Assembly: GCA_017550625.1 (NCBI GenBank)
Contig: JAFZOL010000062.1
Span: 1 to 64,000 of the forward strand
Direction of reading: 5' to 3'
DNA from: Clostridia bacterium
Lineage (GTDB): Bacteria > Bacillota > Clostridia > Oscillospirales > Acutalibacteraceae
Length of the DNA: 64,000 bases
In this document: positions 54,662-62,126 of the stretch, in pieces
Numbering within the stretch: position 1 is the stretch's first letter
Layout: every line of letters starts with the position of its first letter
The notes under the pieces: generated by a model
The model's input: the letters and a program-made list of their open reading frames with translations, nothing else
Told to the model about the DNA's origin: nothing
Database searches by the model: none
Position numbers and translations under genes: made by a program

Positions 54662-54683
54662 ATATAATAAATATTTATTATAT
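54662..54683. promoter_or_regulatory. Perfect 22-base palindrome between divergent promoters
   Basis: ATATAATAAAT is followed at once by its exact reverse complement. It lies 14 bases upstream of the nth -35 and 64 bases upstream of the -35 of the divergent secreted-protein gene, a position expected for an operator or UP-like element. The rest of the 54579-54829 gap holds the two promoters and a GC-rich stretch with a repeated GCGCGTCC. Confidence 0.55.
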
Positions 54684-54747
54684 GCGCGTCCTGCGCGTCC
54701 GGAAAACGCGCCGTCCGGCGCGGCGCGCGGCAGGCAAAAAATAACAA

Positions 54748-54776
54748 TTGACTTTTTGCCTTCGCTGTTGTATGAT
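54748..54776 (+). promoter_or_regulatory. Sigma-A promoter for the 54830 gene
   Basis: TTGACT at 54748-54753, 17-base spacer, TATGAT at 54771-54776. Confidence 0.8.
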
Positions 54777-54829
54777 ATATAGATGAAATTTGATTCTTAA
54801 AAATATCTGAGATATTTGGGGGAAATACA

Positions 54830-55618
54830 ATGAACAAACTGAAAAAAGCGATGGCGATCTTCGTTTCGTTCGTGCTGCTCGCGGCGGTCTGCATCGCGCC
54901 CGTTTACGCGCTCGGCGGTCTGCTCGGCAGCAGCCTGACCGATCTGCTCGGCGGCCTGCTCAACGGCAACGCCGGAAACAACGAGAACGAGCCCCTTCTG
55001 TTCAGCACCCTGCTGCAGAACCCCGGCGGCATTCTCGACGCGCTCAGGGAGCGCCTTGCCGACTATAACCTCGGCGACGTTTCGAACTCCGACCTCGTGA
55101 ACGCCCTGTCGCAGCTTCTGAACGGCGACACGAACCTTTTGCAGGATCTCATCAACGGCAACATGATGGACACCGAAACGATCGCCCGCCTCGCGGAGCT
55201 ACTGGGCGGAATCATCCCGTCCACGACCGAAGAGCCCACCACCCTGCCCACGACCACCTCGGGCGGGTATGAGATCTCCACCTACGCCCTGCCCACCTAT
55301 TCGGTGCCGAGCACCAGCCCGATCGTGACCATTCAGGTGTCGACCGTGTATTCCGGCGCGGATCCCTATTCCACCATGCCCACGATGCCCAGTACGGAGC
55401 TGTATTCCCAGACTGAGATCGTGACCATGCCCACCTATTCCGAAGCCCCGATCTCGAGCGCGAACTACGAGGTTTCGAACCAGGGAACCTTTACCAACGA
55501 CACGAAGAACACCCCGCAGGCCGACACCGGCAAGATCATCGCCGGCGCGGCGATCGTGGCCGTGGCCCTCGCCGCCGTGATCGTGGTGGCGATCATGCTC
55601 AGGAAAAGCAAGGTCTGA
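54830..55618 (+). CDS. Secreted, C-terminally anchored low-complexity surface protein
   Basis: I do not recognise a family. The 262-residue protein has a signal peptide (about 1-27, KKAMAIFVSFVLLAAVCIAPVYA), a Leu/Gly/Asn-rich helical part (28-130, with GGLLGSSLTDLLGGLLNG), a Thr/Ser/Pro/Tyr-rich stalk (130-230) and a C-terminal membrane helix (about 234-256) ending RKSKV. The order PQADTG, hydrophobic helix, basic end resembles a cell-wall sorting signal, but it lacks LPxTG. It has a clear promoter and a GGGG ribosome site. It precedes a tRNA methyltransferase gene by only four bases. Confidence 0.7.
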   Translation: MNKLKKAMAIFVSFVLLAAVCIAPVYALGGLLGSSLTDLLGGLLNGNAGNNENEPLLFSTLLQNPGGILDALRERLADYNLGDVSNSDLVNALSQLLNGDTNLLQDLINGNMMDTETIARLAELLGGIIPSTTEEPTTLPTTTSGGYEISTYALPTYSVPSTSPIVTIQVSTVYSGADPYSTMPTMPSTELYSQTEIVTMPTYSEAPISSANYEVSNQGTFTNDTKNTPQADTGKIIAGAAIVAVALAAVIVVAIMLRKSKV

Positions 55619-55622
55619 TCCC

Positions 55623-56369
55623 GTGGAGCTCTGTCAAAACGAACATATCGAAATCTTCAACGACCGCCTGAAGCTCATCGTGTCGCCTGCCCATACCTTC
55701 GGCACCGACGCCTGCCTTCTGGCGGCGTTTGCTTTGCCCCGCCCGGACGAGCGAAACATCGACCTCGGCGCCGGGTGCGGGATCGTGCCGTTCTGGTGGC
55801 TCTCGCGCGGGGTGAAACACGTCTGCGCCCTCGAATTACAGGCGCAGGCCGTGGACCAGATGAAACGCGGCGCGGCGATGTCGGGCGTTGAAAACGAGAT
55901 CGATATCGTGCACGCGGACCTGAGGGACGCGCGGGAACACTTCCCTGCCGGCTCGTTCGACCGCGTGACGATGAACCCGCCCTATACGAAGGCGGGGCAC
56001 GGGATCGAGAGCGGGAATGAGGCGGATAAGCTCGCCCGCCACGAGACCGGCGTGACGCTCGAAGAGGTGTGCGCCGCGGCGGCGTATCTCGTCCGCTTCG
56101 GCGGGAGCTTTTCGCTGTGCCTGCGCCCCGAGCGTTTGGCCGAAGCGTTTGCCGCGATGCGGGGCGCCGGGATCGAACCGAAGCGTTTAAGGTTCGTCGT
56201 GCGCACGGCCGCGGACGCGCCGTGGCTGTTTTTGCTCGAAGGCAAAAAGGGGCGCGCGCCCGGGCTCAAAGTGGAACCGCTGTTCTGCATGTATAACGCC
56301 GACGGCAGCCTCACGCCCGAAGCGAAGGCGCTGAGCAACGACACGGGGCGGGCGTCGGACACAGAGTAA
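55623..56369 (+). CDS. tRNA1(Val) adenine-37 N6-methyltransferase-like protein (YfiC/TrmN6 family)
   Basis: This 248-residue S-adenosylmethionine methyltransferase starts ELCQNEHIEIFNDRLKLIVSPAHTFGTDACLLAAF, the family opening. Motif I is IDLGAGCGIVPFWWL, and the amino-methylase motif MNPPYTKAGHG follows. E. coli TrmN6 methylates A37 of tRNA1(Val); in Bacillota the related YabB sits next to rsmI, as here. It uses a GTG start four bases after the previous stop, with a weak ribosome site, so coupling is likely. Confidence 0.9.
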   Translation: MELCQNEHIEIFNDRLKLIVSPAHTFGTDACLLAAFALPRPDERNIDLGAGCGIVPFWWLSRGVKHVCALELQAQAVDQMKRGAAMSGVENEIDIVHADLRDAREHFPAGSFDRVTMNPPYTKAGHGIESGNEADKLARHETGVTLEEVCAAAAYLVRFGGSFSLCLRPERLAEAFAAMRGAGIEPKRLRFVVRTAADAPWLFLLEGKKGRAPGLKVEPLFCMYNADGSLTPEAKALSNDTGRASDTE

Positions 56370-56413
56370 TCAACCGGAACCGTTTTTCATTCTTCCCGAA
56401 AGGAGCACAGACT

Positions 56414-57253
56414 ATGCCGGGAACCCTGTATATCGTCGGCACGCCGATCGGCAACCTCGGCGATTTTTCCGACCGCGGCAAGGAGACCCTCGCGAACGTG
56501 GATTTCATCTGCGCCGAGGACACGCGCGTGACCGCGAAGCTCTTAAACCACTTCGGCATCCGCAAGGAGCTCGTTTCGTACCACGAGCACAACCGGCTCG
56601 AAAAGGGGCCGGGGATCGTGGAGCGTCTGCTCGCCGGCGAAAACTGTGCCGTGGTGACCGACGCCGGCATGCCCGCGATCTCGGACCCCGGCGTGGACCT
56701 TGTTCGTATGGCGCGTGAGGCGGGCGTGCCCGTCGCCACCGTGCCCGGCCCCACGGCCGTTGCGACGGCGCTGGCGTTTTCGGGCATGAACGTGGCGCGG
56801 TTTTCGTTCGAGGGCTTTCTGACCGTGAACAAGCCGAAGCGCCGGCAGCACCTTGAAGAGCTCAAAAGCGAGAAAAAGACCATGGTGTTCTACGAGGCGC
56901 CGCACAAGCTCGCGGCAACACTGAGGGATCTATATGACACCCTCGGCGACCGGCGGGTGGCCGTGATCAAGGAGCTGACGAAGATCCACGAGAGCGCCGT
57001 GCTCACGACGCTTTCGGAGGCCGTGAAGCTTTACGGCGACGAGAAGATCAAGGGCGAGTTCGTGATCATCGTGGAGGCGAAGACCGAAAAGGAGCTCGAA
57101 AACGAGCGCCCGCAGACGGACCCCGTGGCGCTCGCCCGCGCCCTGATGGCGGACGGGATGAGCCTTAACGAGGCGGCGAAACAGGCGGCGAAAGAGACCG
57201 GGGCGAAGAAGGGCGACGTGTACCGCGCGCTGACGGCGGAGAAAGACGGATAA
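56414..57253 (+). CDS. rsmI: 16S rRNA cytidine-1402 2'-O-methyltransferase
   Basis: RsmI methylates the ribose of C1402 in the decoding centre. The 279-residue protein opens GTLYIVGTPIGNLGD, then FICAEDTRVTAKLL, VVTDAGMPAISDPGVDLVRMA, VPGPTAVATALAFSGM and FEGFL, all canonical. The C-terminal RsmI helix-turn-helix extension is present (LNEAAKQAAKETGAKKGDVYRAL). GAAAGGAG lies before the ATG. It follows the YfiC-like methyltransferase by 44 bases. The yazA-type GIY-YIG gene often found between them is absent. Confidence 0.97.
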   Translation: MPGTLYIVGTPIGNLGDFSDRGKETLANVDFICAEDTRVTAKLLNHFGIRKELVSYHEHNRLEKGPGIVERLLAGENCAVVTDAGMPAISDPGVDLVRMAREAGVPVATVPGPTAVATALAFSGMNVARFSFEGFLTVNKPKRRQHLEELKSEKKTMVFYEAPHKLAATLRDLYDTLGDRRVAVIKELTKIHESAVLTTLSEAVKLYGDEKIKGEFVIIVEAKTEKELENERPQTDPVALARALMADGMSLNEAAKQAAKETGAKKGDVYRALTAEKDG

Positions 57254-57268
57254 TTTTTGCTTTTCCCC

Positions 57269-57297
57269 TTGCATTTTCGCGCGGCATTCATTATAAT
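57269..57297 (+). promoter_or_regulatory. Sigma-A promoter for the 57328 gene
   Basis: TTGCAT at 57269-57274, 17-base spacer, perfect TATAAT at 57292-57297. Confidence 0.8.
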
Positions 57298-57327
57298 AGA
57301 ATCGAAATCATATAACGAAAGGTTGTT

Positions 57328-57816
57328 ATGTATATGAAGAATATCAAAAAGATCGTCAGCGTTCTGCTGTGCATGATCCTGCTCGGCGCGTCCGTGTCGA
57401 TGATCGCGTTCGCCGAGGACGCCTATACGCAGGTCTATACCGTACGCGTGGCCGACGACTGCAAGAAGATGATCGAGATCGAGCCGATGGGCGACTCGAA
57501 CAGCGTGCCGAAGGGCGACAGCTTCCGCTTCGGGATCAGATATCTCGGCAGCTACCGTCCCGACGAATCCACCGTGATCAAGGCGTATCCGGCGTCGTAT
57601 CCCTACGATCTCTATTATCAGGACAACGACACCACCGCGAGCTACACCCTCGTGCCCGACGAGTACGGCATCTACACGATCGAAAACGTGCAGGAGGACT
57701 GGTACGTGGCCGTGTATTCGCTGTCGGAGGGCCAGATCTCGAACGTGAAGGGGCTGCTGTTCAACTTCCTGAACGCGTTTCTTCAGCTTCTGCGCCGGAT
57801 CTTCGGCGTCGCGTAA
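57328..57816 (+). CDS. Secreted protein of unknown function
   Basis: I do not recognise this 162-residue protein. A signal peptide (about 1-31) ends AFAEDA. The mature part is acidic and Tyr-rich, with a beta-sandwich look (QVYTVRVADDCKKMIEIEPMG, SFRFGIRYLGSY, EYGIYTIENVQEDWYVAVYS). The last ~20 residues (GLLFNFLNAFLQLLRRIFGVA) are hydrophobic and amphipathic, too short and charged for a standard membrane anchor. It has its own promoter and terminator. Confidence 0.75.
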   Translation: MYMKNIKKIVSVLLCMILLGASVSMIAFAEDAYTQVYTVRVADDCKKMIEIEPMGDSNSVPKGDSFRFGIRYLGSYRPDESTVIKAYPASYPYDLYYQDNDTTASYTLVPDEYGIYTIENVQEDWYVAVYSLSEGQISNVKGLLFNFLNAFLQLLRRIFGVA

Positions 57817-57836
57817 GCACCGGAATAATAATGGAA

Positions 57837-57865
57837 AAAACCGTCCTGTCCGGGGCGGTTTTTTT
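57837..57865 (+). terminator. Intrinsic terminator of the 57328 gene
   Basis: AAAACCGTCC pairs with GGGGCGGTTTT (one G-U), followed by TTTTTT, 20 bases after the stop. Confidence 0.88.
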
Positions 57866-57900
57866 GATGCCCGCGGGGATGAAAAACGTCGATTTTTCTC

Positions 57901-57930
57901 TTGCGCTCGGCACGTGGCCTGTGTTACAAT
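57901..57930 (+). promoter_or_regulatory. Promoter for the exonuclease III gene
   Basis: TTGCGC at 57901-57906, 18 bases, then TACAAT at 57925-57930 preceded by TGT, an extended -10. Confidence 0.7.
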
Positions 57931-57958
57931 GTAAGATAGATAAAAAGGGGGGGATTGG

Positions 57959-58723
57959 ATGCTGAAATTCGTTTCATGGAACGTCAACGGCCTCAGGGCC
58001 GTGATGGGGAAGGGCTTTGAAGACGTATTCAAAAGCATGGACGCGGATTTCTTCTGCCTGCAGGAGACCAAGCTCCAGGCCGGGCAGATCGACCTTAACT
58101 TCGAGGGGTATGAAAGCTATTGGAACTACGCCGAGAAGAAGGGCTATTCCGGCACCTGCGTGTTCACGAGGCACACGCCGCTGTCGGTTGCCTACGGCAT
58201 CGGGATCGAGGAGCACGACCACGAGGGGCGCGTGATCACGCTGGAATATCCGGCGTTTTACCTCGTGACCGTGTATACGCCGAACTCGCAGGACGGCCTG
58301 AAGCGCCTCGGCTACCGGCAGGCGTGGGAGGACGATTTTCTGGCCTATATCAACGGCCTGCGCGAGAAAAAGCACGTGATCTTCTGCGGGGACCTCAACG
58401 TCGCGCACGAGGAGATCGACCTCAAGAACCCGAAATCGAACCGGCAGAACGCCGGCTTCACGGACGAGGAGCGCAGCAAGTTCTCCGCCCTGCTGGCGGC
58501 GGGCTATACCGATACCTTCCGCTATTTTTATCCGGATCTCACGGGCGCGTATTCGTGGTGGAGCTACCGCTACCACGCGCGCGAGAACAACGCCGGATGG
58601 CGCATCGACTATTTCATCTGCGACGACGGGCTCAACGACGCCCTGCGCGGCGCCGCGATCCGCGACGATATTTTCGGCTCGGACCACTGCCCCGTCGTGC
58701 TCGAGATCGAGCTGGACGTGTAA
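57959..58723 (+). CDS. Exodeoxyribonuclease III / AP endonuclease
   Basis: An ExoA/Xth-type enzyme that cleaves 5' of abasic sites and trims 3' ends. The 254-residue protein has the EEP-fold motifs: [11 protein letters not shown] (Asn metal-site region), LQETKLQ (metal Glu), [18 protein letters not shown], the AGFTDEER loop, [20 protein letters not shown] and the final [11 protein letters not shown] with the catalytic Asp-His. A GGGGGGG ribosome site precedes the ATG. With nth it gives the window both halves of base-excision repair. Confidence 0.97.
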   Translation: MLKFVSWNVNGLRAVMGKGFEDVFKSMDADFFCLQETKLQAGQIDLNFEGYESYWNYAEKKGYSGTCVFTRHTPLSVAYGIGIEEHDHEGRVITLEYPAFYLVTVYTPNSQDGLKRLGYRQAWEDDFLAYINGLREKKHVIFCGDLNVAHEEIDLKNPKSNRQNAGFTDEERSKFSALLAAGYTDTFRYFYPDLTGAYSWWSYRYHARENNAGWRIDYFICDDGLNDALRGAAIRDDIFGSDHCPVVLEIELDV

Positions 58724-58735
58724 AAGGGGGAAGTT

Positions 58736-60490
58736 ATGAGAAAACGTATCGACCTCGGCGCCGACTGGAAGAAAGCGATCTTCGACGGCGGCGACAAAAA
58801 CTTCGATCTGCCGCTGATTCTGCCGATCGGCGACATGCCGGAACAGGCAATCTATTCGCACGCGCTTTCGACCGACGCGCAGGACAAGAACTGCGTGTGG
58901 TTTCTGGAGCTCCGTGCCGTGACGGGCCGGGTGCGCGTGCTCGTGGACGGGCAGGAGGCGGCCGCGTTTTCGGCCTTCGCCGCGCCCGTGATCGTTGAGC
59001 TCACGCCCCTGATCGTGAAGGGGACGGCGCAGGAGCTCACGCTTGAAATCATCCCGGCCGCGGGGCCGGACGGGCTGTTCACCCTCGGCGGGGCGGCCCT
59101 CATCTGCACCGAGCGCTCGCATTTTTCGACCGAACAGGGCGTTTCTCCGCTTGAGATCCGCCCCGTGTTCTCCGAGAGCGGCGTGGGGCTGAGAGTATCC
59201 GCCGACATCGTGAACCCGAATAACTACGACGTGGTGATCTTCAGGCTCTATTCGCCCGACGGCATTCTGCTCGACACGCGCAACGTGCGCCCCACCGACT
59301 GCAGGGCGGATTTCTTTCTCGCTGCGCCGATGCTGTGGGAAGGGCAGCACGCCAACTACCGCTACCGCGTGGACGCCGTGCTGCAGCGCGACGCCGCCGT
59401 GCTCGACGACGTTTCCGTCACTTTCGGCGTGCGCGACGCCGAGCTTACGAAGGACGGGTTTTACAGCCTGAACGGCATCAAGCTGCCGCTGAGCGGGGCG
59501 TATCTCAATAACGTGAAGAGCGTGGGCGACGCCGTGGACGCCGTGACCGCCCTCGACGCGAACGCCGTGTTCACCGGGACGCTCGACCCCGGGGGCCGGC
59601 TTTTGGACGTATGCGACCGGCTGGGGCTCATGCTCGTATACCGCTTTCCCTGCACCGGGGACGAAAAGGACGTTGAGGAATTAAAGCGCCTGCTGCCGCT
59701 GCTGCGCACGCACCCGTGCGTGGCGTTCATCACCTACCGCGGCGAGGACCTCGGCTACGCGAAGGCGTTCTGCCGCGCCGTGCACGAGGGCGCGCCCGGC
59801 GTGTTCTGCGCGGGCGAGAGCGACGCCCTGACCGAGGATTCACTGTCCGCCGCCGTGCCGGACGCCCTGCTTTTGAGCGTGGACACCGCGCGCTTCGACC
59901 ACGATTTCGACGCGCTGGCGCAGCGGTTCGGGGCTTTGTGCGAGGCGCACCCCGAATACCGCTATCTCGTGTTCGCGAAGCCCCCGGAGTGCATTTACGA
60001 CAGGCATTCCGCCGGCGCGCGCCGCCCCGACTGCTCGCAGGAGTATTTTTCGCTGTGGCACGAAAAGGTGTGGGGCGTGTTCGGCAACCGCCGCGCCGTG
60101 GTGGCGTACTGCGCGGGGCCCCTGACCGACGCCGACCCCGCACGGGAGCGCACCGGCCTTATGACCTGCGACTACGACCTCAAGAAGGACGCGTTCTGGT
60201 TCTACCGCGCGCAGATCTCGCTTGAGGGGTTCGTAAGGATGGCCTCGCTCCCCTCTTCGACGACCTCGAAATACGTGGATGTGAAGTGCTATTCGAACCT
60301 GCAGCCCCTGACGCTGACGGTGGGCGGCAAAACGAACAAAAAACGGCAGTGCCAGCGCCTGTCGGACAGCGTGTATCTCTTTAAGGACGTGAAGCTCCGC
60401 CGCAAAAACAACACGCTGGTGCTCGGCGGCGGCAACGCCGCGGACTCGGCCGTGATCTTCCGCAGCCGCTCGAAGCTGGAAAAGAAATAA
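58736..60490 (+). CDS. Glycoside hydrolase family 2-like protein, probably catalytically degenerate
   Basis: This 584-residue cytosolic protein has the GH2 domain order. Residues 1-130 resemble a jelly-roll sugar-binding domain. About 145-255 is a GH2 Ig-like domain (APMLWEGQHANYRYRV, then FGVRDAELTKDGFYSLNGIKLPLSGAYL). About 260-490 is a reduced TIM barrel (LLDVCDRLGLMLVYRF, THPCVAFITYRGEDLGYAKAF, DYDLKKDAFWFYRAQ), and about 500-584 resembles a DUF4982-like end (VKCYSNLQPLTLTVGGK). The GVNRH and xxGNE signatures are altered to SGAYL and YRGED, so normal galactosidase chemistry is doubtful. It follows exonuclease III by 12 bases. Confidence 0.7.
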   Translation: MRKRIDLGADWKKAIFDGGDKNFDLPLILPIGDMPEQAIYSHALSTDAQDKNCVWFLELRAVTGRVRVLVDGQEAAAFSAFAAPVIVELTPLIVKGTAQELTLEIIPAAGPDGLFTLGGAALICTERSHFSTEQGVSPLEIRPVFSESGVGLRVSADIVNPNNYDVVIFRLYSPDGILLDTRNVRPTDCRADFFLAAPMLWEGQHANYRYRVDAVLQRDAAVLDDVSVTFGVRDAELTKDGFYSLNGIKLPLSGAYLNNVKSVGDAVDAVTALDANAVFTGTLDPGGRLLDVCDRLGLMLVYRFPCTGDEKDVEELKRLLPLLRTHPCVAFITYRGEDLGYAKAFCRAVHEGAPGVFCAGESDALTEDSLSAAVPDALLLSVDTARFDHDFDALAQRFGALCEAHPEYRYLVFAKPPECIYDRHSAGARRPDCSQEYFSLWHEKVWGVFGNRRAVVAYCAGPLTDADPARERTGLMTCDYDLKKDAFWFYRAQISLEGFVRMASLPSSTTSKYVDVKCYSNLQPLTLTVGGKTNKKRQCQRLSDSVYLFKDVKLRRKNNTLVLGGGNAADSAVIFRSRSKLEKK

Positions 60491-60507
60491 AAGGATAGAA
60501 GCCTTCG

Positions 60508-60535
60508 CCCCGGACATACTACGTCCGGGGTGTTT
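60508..60535 (+). terminator. Terminator-like hairpin overlapping the next gene's ribosome site
   Basis: CCCCGGAC (60508-60515) pairs exactly with GTCCGGGG (60523-60530), followed by TGTTTTC. It ends two bases before the ATG at 60538. The only plausible ribosome site (GGGGTG) lies in or next to the downstream arm. Confidence 0.7.
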
Positions 60536-60537
60536 TC

Positions 60538-61296
60538 ATGTGGGAACTCAAACTGCGGGCGCGGGCGCTCACCTGCGGCAGAAAGGCGGCGGCGCTCACG
60601 TTCGCCGAGCTGCGTTTTTTGTCGGACGCGGGAGCGGCGCTGTGCCTCATGTACGCGGTGATGCTCGGCGCGGGCGGCACGCCGTTCGCGCTCGGGGAGA
60701 AAACGCGGGTTTTGGCGGCGCTCGGCCTCGCCCTCGCGGCGGGACTGTGCCTTTTGTTCGCGAAAACGGCGAAGGCGGGGCTTGCGGACTATCTGCTGCG
60801 GGAAGACCCGGACGCGCCCGTGACCGCTTGTCTGTCGCTTTCGCGGGGGCTGCGGCAGTTGGAGGCGGACGCGCTGACGGCGGTCAGGGAGATCTTGCTC
60901 GCACTGGGGCTCAGTCTGCCCGCCGCGAGCGTGCTCACGGTGTTGTACGCGGCGGCGAAGACCGGGGTGCCGCCCGACGTGTTGAGAGGCGGCGCGCTAC
61001 TTTCGGCGGCGATGCTGACGGGCGCGGCCCTCACGTTCTTCGCGCTGCGGGAACTGGGGCGCTTGACCGCGTTTTATCTCGCAGAATATCCTTCGATCAC
61101 GGCGAAAAAGGCGCTCCGGCTGAGCCGGGACGCGGCGGGGCGGCACCTGGGGTTATTGCTGCGGCTGCGCTTTTTTCTGTGGCCGTGGCGGGTCTTCGGG
61201 GCGTTTTTGCCCGTTTTTCCGTTCGTTCTGACCTATACGGCCCTCGCGGAACAGCTCACGCTGCAAAAAATTTTGAAAAATTCGAAAAATTTTTAA
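60538..61296 (+). CDS. Integral membrane protein, possibly DUF975-like
   Basis: This 252-residue, Ala/Leu-rich protein has four to five hydrophobic helices (about 30-48, 58-78, 115-140, 150-175 and 205-240). The late pattern LAEYPSITAKKALRLSRDAAGRHLGLLLRLRFFLWPW, then a helix ending in Lys-rich residues, resembles DUF975 proteins (xxPxxxAxxALxLSxxLMxGxxxxLFxLxLSFIxW). The match is weak. A longer overlapping frame (60540-61400) has no comparable protein features, so I favour this one. Function unknown; its start abuts a hairpin. Confidence 0.6.
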   Translation: MWELKLRARALTCGRKAAALTFAELRFLSDAGAALCLMYAVMLGAGGTPFALGEKTRVLAALGLALAAGLCLLFAKTAKAGLADYLLREDPDAPVTACLSLSRGLRQLEADALTAVREILLALGLSLPAASVLTVLYAAAKTGVPPDVLRGGALLSAAMLTGAALTFFALRELGRLTAFYLAEYPSITAKKALRLSRDAAGRHLGLLLRLRFFLWPWRVFGAFLPVFPFVLTYTALAEQLTLQKILKNSKNF

Positions 61297-61328
61297 ACAA
61301 ATGTTTGCATTTTGTGAACATTTGTGCT
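61294..61328 (+). promoter_or_regulatory. Two LexA (SOS) box-like sites
   Basis: TAAACAAATGTTTG (61294-61307) and TGAACATTTGTGCT (61315-61328) both resemble the Gram-positive SOS box CGAACNNNNGTTCG, with two and three mismatches. Their centres are 21 bases apart, two helical turns. They cover the -35 and spacer of the lexA promoter, as expected for autoregulation. Confidence 0.75.
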
Positions 61329-61333
61329 ATACT
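61305..61333 (+). promoter_or_regulatory. Sigma-A promoter for lexA
   Basis: TTGCAT at 61305-61310, 17-base spacer, TATACT at 61328-61333; both SOS-like boxes overlap it. Confidence 0.85.
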
Positions 61334-61365
61334 CCTTTTGAGAAGACGAAAAAGGAGTCCTCAAT

Positions 61366-61956
61366 ATGGAACTGAACGAACCCCAGCAAAAGATTTATGA
61401 GTATCTTGCGGAGCAGGCCCAGTTCGGCAGAGTGCCCTCGGTGAGAGAGATCTGCAAGCAGGTGGGCCTGAGATCCACCGGCTCAGTGCAGCGCTATCTT
61501 GAAAAGCTTGAAGAGGCAGGCTACATCGAAAGAACGAGCCAGATGAGCCGCTCGATCCGCGTCGTGGGCGAGCGCCAGCCCACCGTGCAGGTGCCGCTCA
61601 TCGGCACCGTGACCGCCGGCATGCCCATCCTCGCCACCGAATCGATCGAGGGCTACGTCCCCTACCCCGGCTCGCCGGACGAGACGAAGTCCCTGTTCGC
61701 CCTGCGCGTGCGCGGCGACAGCATGGTGAACGCCGGGATCCTGCACAACGACATCATCATCGCCCAGAAGACGCCCGTTGCCGACAACGGCGCCATCGTG
61801 GTGGCGCTCATTGAAGACGAGGCCACCGTGAAGCGCTTTTATAAGGAGCACGGGCACTTCCGCCTGCAGCCCGAAAACGACGACTACGCGCCGATCATCC
61901 TCGATGAGGTCATCATCCTCGGCAGAGTGGTGTCGCTGATCCGGAATTACGACTGA
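61366..61956 (+). CDS. lexA: LexA repressor (SOS regulator)
   Basis: LexA represses DNA-damage genes until RecA filaments trigger self-cleavage. The 196-residue protein has an N-terminal winged helix (1-66, VPSVREICKQVGLRSTGSVQRYLEKLEEAGYI), the cleavage bond Ala84-Gly85 in VTAGMP, the catalytic Ser119 (RGDSM) and Lys156 (ATVKRF). All are intact, so it should be cleavable. AAAGGAG lies before the ATG. Two box-like sites in its promoter indicate autoregulation. Confidence 0.97.
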   Translation: MELNEPQQKIYEYLAEQAQFGRVPSVREICKQVGLRSTGSVQRYLEKLEEAGYIERTSQMSRSIRVVGERQPTVQVPLIGTVTAGMPILATESIEGYVPYPGSPDETKSLFALRVRGDSMVNAGILHNDIIIAQKTPVADNGAIVVALIEDEATVKRFYKEHGHFRLQPENDDYAPIILDEVIILGRVVSLIRNYD

Positions 61957-61973
61957 ACACAAAAAACGACAAG

Positions 61974-62000
61974 AAAAAGCGGGGATGACCCCGCTTTTTT
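61974..62000 (+). terminator. Intrinsic terminator of lexA
   Basis: AAAAAGCGGGG, ATGA loop, CCCCGCTTTTTT: a strong stem with T-run 18 bases after the stop. Confidence 0.92.
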
Positions 62001-62041
62001 GCCCTGATTTGTGAACGGATTGTAAAATCGCGGGAAAAGAC

Positions 62042-62070
62042 TTGACTTTTTGATGATCGTAGGGTACAAT
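62042..62070 (+). promoter_or_regulatory. Sigma-A promoter for the peroxidase-thioredoxin operon
   Basis: TTGACT at 62042-62047, 17-base spacer, TACAAT at 62065-62070. The -10 lies within the operator palindrome. Confidence 0.85.
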
Positions 62071-62080
62071 TCAATTGTAC
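62064..62080 (+). promoter_or_regulatory. OhrR/MarR-like operator palindrome
   Basis: GTACAATTCAATTGTAC is a perfect 17-base inverted repeat around a central C, overlapping the -10 and start site. It contains TACAATTnAATTGTA, the repeat I recall as the B. subtilis OhrR operator. A weaker CAATcaATTG (62082-62091) follows at once. The regulator gene is not in the window. Confidence 0.75.
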
Positions 62081-62126
62081 ACAATCAATTGACCGGCGGG
62101 TCAAAAAAAACAAGGAGGTCAGGTTT

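Noticed and set aside
60540..61400. 286-codon alternative plus frame overlapping the 60538 membrane gene
   Set aside because: Its product is an Arg/Gly-rich soluble-looking sequence that runs through the lexA promoter and into lexA; the 60538 frame gives a sensible membrane protein.
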